Positions 58,601 through 64,000 of a DNA stretch of 64,000 nucleotides are shown one piece after another. Position 1 is the stretch's first letter, and each line of letters starts with the position of its first letter. The stretch spans positions 1-64,000 of the IMG/VR virus record IMGVR_UViG_3300030329_000083, one strand, 5' to 3'. The notes beneath the pieces were generated by a model. It saw nothing but the letters and a program-made list of their open reading frames with translations, searched no databases and had not been told where the DNA came from. The DNA is from a virus. Made by a program: the position numbers and the translations under genes.

Positions 58601-61059
58601 TATCTGATTTGTTTGACTTTAGTGGAGAGTTAAACTACGAGGCTGTAGATGGCACTATAAGGAAAGGAACTTTTGAAGAGTTACTTGGGAAGGTAGGAGA
58701 AGACGGTATGTTACCTCCTCAAACTCCTGAAGAACAAGGATTAGACATTCTATATGGCGATAGAGGCTTTACTCCTGAAGACATAGAAAGGGATAGACAA
58801 GCACTATATGGAGATACTACTACTGCTCGTAGAAATACTGGCACTATGGATGCTATAATGGCAGGAGTTAATAGAGATAAAAGTAGTGACACTGTTGGAC
58901 AACAATATGCTAAGTCGTTTTTTGGAGCAACTGATGCAATGAGAGGTTTAGTTGGTGATCCTACAGTATTTAATAATCCAGGAAATATTGAAGTAGGACA
59001 AAATTTTGCAGGTGAAATTGGGTCATATAATAACGGTAGGTTTGCAGAATTTGCTACACCTCAACTTGGTATTAGAGCATTAGCGTTAGACCTTAAAACT
59101 AAAGCTAACAGATACAATGGAGATGTAGAGCAAATGCTCTTAGACTATCTTGGTGGTGGTAGAGAAGGCGAAATAGAGCAAAGATATGAACAAGCTTCTG
59201 TAGAAAATAGAGATCCAAGAGGCTATGTAAATAGAGCTATAGAAGCGGTAGGAAACAGAAACGTAGATGTAAATGATATAGATCAAATGGTTTCTCTTGT
59301 TTCTAGCGTTATAGACTCTGAAAACACTAAAGTTACTGCTAGACATTATTTAGAGACACTAGGTCCAGAAGTTATTAAAGAAGGCATAGAGTTGGCTGAC
59401 CGACAGTACGACACAAGCCGAAGACTTGATTTTCCAACAGTTGAAACTCCTCCTTCTAGACCTTCTTTATCTGGAGCAGCTTTTGCAGGAGAAGGACCAG
59501 AACTATCCCCAACACCTAGTTTTGTAGCAGGGATGGATGCAGTTCCACAAGCAGGAGAAGCGATTGCTAATCTAAATGATCCATACACACCTCCATCTGG
59601 AGGAACTGGTGTTCAGGATGTAGCACCTCCTTATAGGGCTACTGGTTCTGGTGTTCAGGATGTAGCACCTCCTTATAGGGCTACTGGTTCTGGTGTTCAG
59701 GATGTAACTCCACAAGGAGAAGGGCGGTTAGGATTTGCACCTGCGGATTTTGGTGGACCTTCATCTAGAAGAGGTGGAGTAGGTAGATTTGGACCTGTAG
59801 AGTCCGAGTTTGATGATCCTGACAACATACTCTACGGAGATGACACAGATGGTGTTCCACTGGATGTAGGTGAGACTATAGGCAGACCTGAGATTGTAAA
59901 CAGAGTAGCTACGTTTGGTGGTCAACCTCCACGAAATTTATCAAACAGAGCAATGGCTCGTAAAGATGTAACGAGAGCGCAAGGAGTTCCACGCATAGGC
60001 ACTGAAGGTGGTTTTAGACCAGACGCTGCAACTACAACAGCACCAACAGTAGGTGAACCTCCAAGATTAAGCTATGGTGATTTTATGGAAGGAAGTCCAA
60101 AAGAATTTGGTGGTGAAATAACAGGTCAAGAGTCTGACAGATTTATAAGTCGCAGGGGTAGCGTACCGTTTGACGTAGGTGAAACTATAGATGCAAATAT
60201 GCGGAGTGATACACCAGATATATCTAGGTTTGAGCCACTAGGACAAACACAATTACCTTCATCTAGAAGAGGTGGAGCAGGACGTTTTCCTAATGTAGAC
60301 ACTCAAACTGAACAAGCGTTTAGTAGGTCTATTAGCCCTACTGTAGAGAAGGCAAGAAGAGATAAGCTAGTGTCTGCTCCTACTGAAGACGATAAAAAAG
60401 TTAAAGTAACAAGCAAAAAAGAAGAGCCTAGCTTTTGGGATAAGTATAGCAGAAAAGGCAGTGCAGGTGGTTTTGGTGATGAGTGGTCTGCTAGAGATTT
60501 CTCTGAAGTAGGACACATGAATCTTCAAGGTCTAGGCAAAGACAAAGATAAATCGGCTAAAGCCTTTAACGCAGGAAAGCTTGGAGGAGGAGAAGTTCAC
60601 TACTTTAGGTACAACACAGGTGGTGGAAATAATACTTATGTAAGCGAAGCTCAACTAAGAGACTATCTTAACAAACCTGCTAACTATGTATTAACAGCTA
60701 AAGATATAGCATCTTTTGATCCTACTACAGCAAAGAAAACGGTTCTTCCAAAGAAAGGTCTTTTAGGAGAAGAGAGGTATACGTATAAACAACCTGAAGT
60801 TACCACTACTCCTACTAAAGAAAAGACTTCTCAACAGCCAGTTTCAAACAATAATAAAAATAAGAAGAAAGACACTTATGATGCAGGAAAAGAAATGGCT
60901 AAGTTTAGAGCAGAACAAAAAGCTAGAGAAGATGCGCAGAAAAAGCAAAAAGATAAAAATGTTTATACAGGCGGTGGTGCAGGATCAGGCAGTGGTATTG
61001 CATTAAAGTCTGGAGGATTGGTGAAGAGGAGAGCTACTAAAAAGAAGAAGAAATCGTAA
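55630..61059 (+). CDS. Giant internal virion protein with ADP-ribosyltransferase-like domain, copy B
   Basis: The product has 1809 residues; copy A has 958. Residues 25-95 are a hydrophobic Gly/Ala/Val-rich segment (VADFVPIVGDVLAAGDVVES). Residues about 125-310 resemble the ART-PolyVal group: WGYHGTARERG, GEGYYFTIDPKVAEEYA, GYDSVLFADF, IMVFPEHIG. Residues about 415-600 look like another polyvalent-protein domain ending in a VIQIGPLVLAKN motif. AFMQEGG stands near 618 and 671, followed by the acidic core shared with copy A. Residues about 1115-1255 (NNPGNIEVGQ, FAEFATPQLGIRAL) resemble a phage transglycosylase-like wall hydrolase. C-terminus basic (KRRATKKKKKS). Confidence 0.7.
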   Translation: MAVNPQTQPNDLNTQTEEAMGLRGMAEKTIGKKATGVADFVPIVGDVLAAGDVVESAKKGDVLGTAVNTAAMALGVVPVVGDLAGKGLKAGLKAARTGKSPVRKLFDKLPKKEKDELPAQPDEDSLWGYHGTARERGPDEPFFDIGFARKQDQFLGEGYYFTIDPKVAEEYANMRALDLGGSAKTARNIEGQEAIKLMNDPKATHVGSAFTTNPSKAMITVDKAGNYVTPSSVMGGTDIYGNPISKGQNIARFNLSNLEKPFLVKTAADRKRLKENFQEIKDEGYDSVLFADFKDRSKQIMVFPEHIGKVTGDIAKDVGEVGTPKVPRVTTPKISNIDYQKKMAEFDKVDNVDDWQTNVEKYVEESRDVNPTIRTPELENSAKDLLDGKITREQHLDNIDKYKPVDPWDALPREPSSKATVFSLKSNQIEKGKFILPKEATKNLGVSKSSLKIGDKFNGRLDIPAYNKYDTWIVAGTSTAEKGVTHYAKAIHYKGVGDKPVRFAASQEMSKRIGTGVEGKTGYATVSGEIKNLNVEEIRELATKVLNDPEWTQVGFDPRRQGGFYVRNQKNKHVPVREADEVIQIGPLVLAKNATLDLTHKGFNKGGIVPMELQQQTQMAFMQEGGDVNRTGAMFVPESPEEEKEKPKQLGTVEEQAGLVQTEEEDPQMDVAFMQEGGLTDDGATIDPVSGNEVPTGSMDQEVRDDVPAMLSEGEYVVPADVVRFHGVKLFEDLRKEAKRGMAKMEKDGRVGGEPMSEEDFEGEELPFDVSELQTVGADRVRGMAEGGEVEGAIGPEIVSTGSQVYGEGARLRQNTGFEMKKYYEPSTGRVIVFPFFNGKPMSVIPDGFEPYSGQDKKPAQPQQTGGGRSDPPYKPFKPNEPRKFGFGSWSAQDYVDATDSTKSGLGKVASALIPFIGMSHASGRKYIEDVMDMEKNPAQLNPATGQKITDLDRIAMVRYYTNPPPPSVMQRLVRFVSGKQDLTEDDSYGLSDLFDFSGELNYEAVDGTIRKGTFEELLGKVGEDGMLPPQTPEEQGLDILYGDRGFTPEDIERDRQALYGDTTTARRNTGTMDAIMAGVNRDKSSDTVGQQYAKSFFGATDAMRGLVGDPTVFNNPGNIEVGQNFAGEIGSYNNGRFAEFATPQLGIRALALDLKTKANRYNGDVEQMLLDYLGGGREGEIEQRYEQASVENRDPRGYVNRAIEAVGNRNVDVNDIDQMVSLVSSVIDSENTKVTARHYLETLGPEVIKEGIELADRQYDTSRRLDFPTVETPPSRPSLSGAAFAGEGPELSPTPSFVAGMDAVPQAGEAIANLNDPYTPPSGGTGVQDVAPPYRATGSGVQDVAPPYRATGSGVQDVTPQGEGRLGFAPADFGGPSSRRGGVGRFGPVESEFDDPDNILYGDDTDGVPLDVGETIGRPEIVNRVATFGGQPPRNLSNRAMARKDVTRAQGVPRIGTEGGFRPDAATTTAPTVGEPPRLSYGDFMEGSPKEFGGEITGQESDRFISRRGSVPFDVGETIDANMRSDTPDISRFEPLGQTQLPSSRRGGAGRFPNVDTQTEQAFSRSISPTVEKARRDKLVSAPTEDDKKVKVTSKKEEPSFWDKYSRKGSAGGFGDEWSARDFSEVGHMNLQGLGKDKDKSAKAFNAGKLGGGEVHYFRYNTGGGNNTYVSEAQLRDYLNKPANYVLTAKDIASFDPTTAKKTVLPKKGLLGEERYTYKQPEVTTTPTKEKTSQQPVSNNNKNKKKDTYDAGKEMAKFRAEQKAREDAQKKQKDKNVYTGGGAGSGSGIALKSGGLVKRRATKKKKKS
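59608..59706 (+). repeat. 42-bp tandem repeat in internal virion protein B
   Basis: Two complete units (59608-59649, 59650-59691) and a partial third encode the 14-residue peptide GVQDVAPPYRATGS. The reading frame is preserved. It extends the flexible linker after the hydrolase-like domain. Confidence 0.85.
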
Positions 61060-61122
61060 AGTAGTAGTGAGTACTACCTTATGGCTACTTGACCACTGCG
61101 GTCAACCCCAACAAAAGGAGTA
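61057..61122 (+). promoter_or_regulatory. Conserved intergenic block with two hairpins, copy B
   Basis: The sequence from the TAA of the internal virion protein through the SD is identical by eye to 4635-4701. Hairpins: GTAGTA/TACTAC at 61061-61077; TTGACC/GGTCAA at 61089-61105. The coding sequences on either side are clearly diverged, so conservation here is not simply recent duplication. Function unknown. Confidence 0.6.
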
Positions 61123-61128
61123 ATTAAA

Positions 61129-62001
61129 ATGGCAGAATTAGCAGAAGTACAACCAGTAAAAACGGCAGGGTTTGTAAGTCAACGTAAGACTAAAAACCAA
61201 GAACGCATTGAGAAGGATGAAAAAGAACTTCAAGACCTTGTTGAGCAAAACAATGAAGAAGTAACAAAAAATTCTAAAGCTGCGGATAAGGACGAAACAC
61301 AAGAGGAAAGTCTTAGCAAAGAAGAAGGCTCATTTAAAAAGCGATATGGCGATTTACGCAGACATATGGCAACTAAAGAGAAAGAGTTTCAAACTAGGAT
61401 AGAAACACTAGAAGGTCAGCTAGATAAAGCTACTAAGAATGAACTAGTTCTTCCTAAAACAAATGAAGAAATTGAAGCTTGGGCTAAACAATACCCTGAT
61501 GTTGCATCAATAGTTGAAACAATAGCGGATAAAAAAGCTCAAGAACGATCTAAAGATTTAGACGAGAGAGTGAAGCAGATAGAAGAAATGCGTTCTAGTG
61601 CTACACGAGAAAAAGCAGAAGCGGAGCTTGTAGCTTTACACCCTGATTTTGCTGACATAAGAGAATCAGACGAGTTTCACGATTGGGCAGAAGCACAACC
61701 TAAGTGGGTACAAGACGCTCTTTATGAAAACTCTGATGATGCTAAGTCTACAGCTAGAGTTATAGACCTTTACAAGTCAGATAAAGGTATGTCAAAGTCT
61801 AAGCAGTCAAATAAGAGTGCTGCGACTGCAATAAACACTCGTTCTAGTTCTTCTCCACCAACAGGAGATAAAAAAGGTAAATGGACTGAATCTCAAGTAG
61901 AAAAAATGTCTGATAGAGAATATGCAAAACATTCTGAAGAAATAATGGAATCTATTAGATCAGGAAATTTTGTATACGATATTAGTGGTGCTGCACGTTA
62001 A
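61129..62001 (+). CDS. Scaffold-like head morphogenesis protein, copy B
   Basis: The 290-residue charged coiled-coil protein is colinear with 4707-5615. It shares WAKQYPDVASIVETIADKKA and the DISGAAR end, while the low-complexity segment around residues 35-60 is shorter and different. Same SD as copy A. It lies directly upstream of the second capsid promoter. Confidence 0.8.
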   Translation: MAELAEVQPVKTAGFVSQRKTKNQERIEKDEKELQDLVEQNNEEVTKNSKAADKDETQEESLSKEEGSFKKRYGDLRRHMATKEKEFQTRIETLEGQLDKATKNELVLPKTNEEIEAWAKQYPDVASIVETIADKKAQERSKDLDERVKQIEEMRSSATREKAEAELVALHPDFADIRESDEFHDWAEAQPKWVQDALYENSDDAKSTARVIDLYKSDKGMSKSKQSNKSAATAINTRSSSSPPTGDKKGKWTESQVEKMSDREYAKHSEEIMESIRSGNFVYDISGAAR

Positions 62002-62008
62002 AAAACTA

Positions 62009-62036
62009 TTGACAATGTGCAATTTATCACTATAAC
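62009..62036 (+). promoter_or_regulatory. Sigma70-type promoter of capsid gene, copy B
   Basis: TTGACA (62009-62014), 16-base spacer, TATAAC (62031-62036). The boxes and the distance are identical to those of copy A; the spacer sequence differs. Confidence 0.75.
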
Positions 62037-62229
62037 TACTAGCATACGTCTGATTATGGATGTATGCTTTTCAAGCAAACGATACCCTAAAGCTTACCAA
62101 AGCCGTATGAGCCTAAAGCTTGAAGTGTAGCGCAACACTTAAATCTTTACACCTTATTAACGCTTTGCCCTTACTGAGTATGTTTAGCTTATAATCATAA
62201 GCCTAACCTATTTATAAGGAGGATTTATT
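62037..62229 (+). promoter_or_regulatory. Structured 5' leader of capsid mRNA, copy B
   Basis: The first hairpin GCATACGTC with GATGTATGC (62042-62067) and TTTT, the second hairpin AAGTGT/ACACTT with loop AGCGCA (62123-62140), and the third hairpin (around 62185-62206) followed by SD AAGGAGGA. Compared with copy A the stems change in step: in stem 1 a C-G pair becomes U-A and a U-G becomes U-A, and in stem 2 a C-G becomes U-A and a G-U becomes A-U. Loop 2 is constant. Compensatory changes support RNA function. Confidence 0.6.
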
Positions 62230-63291
62230 ATGGCTTTTAAAACCGCTGCAGGTTACGGTAATTTACCTAACGGTAATTTCTCGCCAGTAATCTATTCTAA
62301 GCAGGTTCAATTAGCCTTTCGGAAAAAATCCGTAGTAGAGGAGATCACCAATAGTGACTATTTTGGTGAGATTTCTGCAATGGGTGATACCGTCAGGATA
62401 ATCAAAGAACCTGAAATCACTGTCAAAGAGTATGCTCGTGGCGCACAAATTACTCCACAAGACCTCGATGACGAAGACTTTTCATTAGTTGTTGACAAAG
62501 CAAACTATTTTGCATTTAAAGTTGATGACATTGAAGAGGCTCACTCACATGTCAATTTCGGTGAAATGGCATCTAATCGTGCTGCTTACAGACTATCTGA
62601 CCAGTTTGACCAAGAAGTTCTTGGTTATCTATCAGGTTGGAAGCAGTCAAGTTTAAGTTCAGTAGCTAGTGCCGCAAACACTACCGTATCTGGAACAAAA
62701 GCTGTCTCTAGTGCAGGATCAGACGAATTACTTGATTCTATGTTAGTTGACGCTGCCGATTTCAACGGTGGTACTGCAGGTGAATCTATTGTTGTTAAAC
62801 CTCGTGCAGGTGGTGATTCATTGAACACGACAACTGCTAACGCTACTCCTTTAGCTGTTATTGCAAGAATGTCAAGAAAACTTGACCAACAGTATGTTCC
62901 TTCAACAGACCGTTGGTTAGTTGTTGACCCAGTTTTTGCAGAGCTAATGAAGGACGAGGACTCAAGACTATTCCAATCAGATTGGGGTGGATCAGGGCTA
63001 CAAAACGGCTTGATTCTCAACAATGTGCATGGGTTTAAAGTCTATATGTCTAACAACCTTCCTGCTAAAGGCAACGGAGCAACTGGATCTACTTCTACAG
63101 GATCTACACACTTTGGTGTAATCTGTGCAGGTCATAGTTCATCTGTTGCAACTGCGGAGCAAATAAACAAGACCGAGTCTTATCGTGACCCTGACAGCTT
63201 TGCTGACATTGTTCGTGGTATGCACTTATATGGACGAAAGATTCTCAAGCCTGAGGCTCTATCTCGTGCATATTATGTATCTGGCTTCTAA
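62230..63291 (+). CDS. Major capsid protein, copy B
   Basis: The product has 353 residues. The first 55 codons are very close to copy A; the middle is divergent. It shares GAQITPQDLDDEDF, EEAHSHVNF and the C-terminal FADIVRGMHLYGRKIL with copy A. The last residues (SRAYYVSGF) differ from those of copy A (TAKYNVA). Same SD and leader. The two sequences are too different to be a recent tandem duplication. Confidence 0.85.
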   Translation: MAFKTAAGYGNLPNGNFSPVIYSKQVQLAFRKKSVVEEITNSDYFGEISAMGDTVRIIKEPEITVKEYARGAQITPQDLDDEDFSLVVDKANYFAFKVDDIEEAHSHVNFGEMASNRAAYRLSDQFDQEVLGYLSGWKQSSLSSVASAANTTVSGTKAVSSAGSDELLDSMLVDAADFNGGTAGESIVVKPRAGGDSLNTTTANATPLAVIARMSRKLDQQYVPSTDRWLVVDPVFAELMKDEDSRLFQSDWGGSGLQNGLILNNVHGFKVYMSNNLPAKGNGATGSTSTGSTHFGVICAGHSSSVATAEQINKTESYRDPDSFADIVRGMHLYGRKILKPEALSRAYYVSGF

Positions 63292-63303
63292 GGGAGATAA
63301 CTA

Positions 63304-63834
63304 ATGGCAACTTATGATATGACATCTTCAGATACCACTGGTGTATCTTCTAACTCTATAGCCGCTTTACCATCTCAAACTGGTATGGGTGCAATGCGAA
63401 TGATCCAAGCTTACTTGGACATTGACGCACTCGTAGCAGAGGGATATTCTGGTGCAAACGGTGACATCTTTCAACTACTTGAAATTCCTGCAGGAACATT
63501 AGTTCTTTTTGCAGGTGCTGAAGTAGAGAAAGCATTTACTTCTAGCTGTACCTTAGACATGGACTTTGCTGCAGGTGATGACATCATTGACGGTGCTGAC
63601 ATTACTTCTACAGGGTTCTGTGCCGAAGGTTCAAACGGACAGTCAAATGACGTTACTACTGGTGCTGCCTCAACATTCACTCAGTTTGTATCTACTACAG
63701 ATACGATTGACTGTTTGATTGCAGGTGCTGCTCCTGCTACAGGAAGATTACGAGTTTACGCTTGTGTAATCGACTGTAATGATGTAGGTGCATCAGGTAA
63801 AGCTGACACAGTTGACAGAGATCAACTAGCTTAA
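63304..63834 (+). CDS. Head decoration-like or accessory capsid protein, copy B
   Basis: The product has 176 residues, the same length as copy A and the most conserved pair in the window. Identical stretches include EVEKAFTSSCTLDMDF and GFCAEGSNGQSNDVTTG. It ends DRDQLA as in copy A and is followed by the same terminator. Its exact function is not known. Confidence 0.65.
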   Translation: MATYDMTSSDTTGVSSNSIAALPSQTGMGAMRMIQAYLDIDALVAEGYSGANGDIFQLLEIPAGTLVLFAGAEVEKAFTSSCTLDMDFAAGDDIIDGADITSTGFCAEGSNGQSNDVTTGAASTFTQFVSTTDTIDCLIAGAAPATGRLRVYACVIDCNDVGASGKADTVDRDQLA

Positions 63835-63846
63835 ATTTACTAATGG

Positions 63847-63872
63847 GGAGGGCATTAAGTTGCCCTCTCTTT
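63847..63872 (+). terminator. Rho-independent terminator after head protein, copy B
   Basis: Stem GGAGGGCA/TGCCCTCT (last pair G-T), loop TTAAGT, followed by CTTTT. Same stem and loop as at 7472-7497. Confidence 0.85.
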
Positions 63873-63894
63873 TATAACATAATAAGGATTAATA

Positions 63895-64000
63895 ATGGCA
63901 GATACAGTTACAAGTCAAACAATAGTAAATACTCCCCACAAACTTGTGATGAAATTTACTAATACTAGTGATGGAACAGGAGAAAGCACTGTTAATAAAG
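63895..64000 (+). CDS. Extra small gene after head protein, copy B (3' end cut)
   Basis: From ATG 63895 the frame is open to the window end: MADTVTSQTIVNTPHKLVMK, then FTNTSDGTGES. This beginning is typical of small marine phage virion proteins found between head and tail genes. In copy A the head-tail adaptor comes directly after the terminator and no such gene is present. SD TAAGGAT, 9 bases. Confidence 0.6.
   Translation, partial: MADTVTSQTIVNTPHKLVMKFTNTSDGTGESTVNK

Noticed and set aside
1-64000. Terminal redundancy of one circularly permuted genome as explanation for the repeated head genes
   Set aside because: The repeated genes differ in many codons, in domain content and in gene content, so they are not the same sequence read twice. 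A mixed-strain assembly remains possible and is listed as such.

Overview
The window is double-stranded DNA phage sequence with no host gene. It has a strict bipartite layout, with rightward virion genes and a leftward replication block. It carries a PolA-type DNA polymerase with a DnaJ-like CxxCxGxG zinc finger embedded in it, a separate TOPRIM primase and DnaB-like helicase, a T7 endonuclease I-type resolvase, a class II ribonucleotide reductase, a tyrosine integrase and podovirus-type internal virion proteins. From established knowledge, the polymerase with the DnaJ-type finger is the hallmark of the HMO-2011 group of marine podoviruses, which infect alphaproteobacteria such as SAR116, SAR11 and roseobacters. 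I see no phage RNA polymerase, and the promoters I can find look like host sigma70 promoters. The host itself cannot be read from the window.

Layout. 1-9961 (+): end of the portal gene, small connector-like gene, internal virion protein with a T4-type lysozyme domain, scaffold, major capsid, head protein, head-tail adaptor and tail nozzle. 9962-18939 (+): receptor-binding region, consisting of a long repetitive fibre followed by thirteen small genes and a carbohydrate-binding-like protein; six of the small genes are paralogues. 18951-28678 (+): membrane and coiled-coil proteins, then four large internal or ejection-type proteins. 28675-46875 (-): leftward genes running from methyltransferase, RNR, MazG and nuclease genes through the replisome and integrase to about 25 small genes, ending in an AT-rich microgene island. 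46876-47563: gene-free divergent control region with palindromes, iteron-like repeats and a strong promoter. 47564-53336 (+): small membrane proteins, holin, M15 endolysin, HNH protein and terminase.

The sequence then does something unexpected. After the terminase, a second, diverged set of the same structural genes follows (portal, connector, internal virion protein, scaffold, capsid, head protein; 53339-63834). Base 1 of the window corresponds to base 53885, so the spacing is 53,884 bp, about one HMO-2011-like genome. The copies are clearly diverged in coding sequence, so the window holds one genome's worth of one phage joined head to tail to a relative: tandem prophages, a recombinant concatemer or a mixed-strain assembly. 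The second copy has a different cell-wall hydrolase domain, a long N-terminal extension with an ADP-ribosyltransferase-like domain, and an extra gene after the head protein.

The two copies can be compared with each other. The comparison shows conserved noncoding elements: a sigma70 promoter followed by stem-loops with compensatory base changes ahead of both capsid genes, and a 67-base block with two hairpins, identical by eye, ahead of both scaffold genes. Family names and identities are by-eye readings of the translations; no database search was run.
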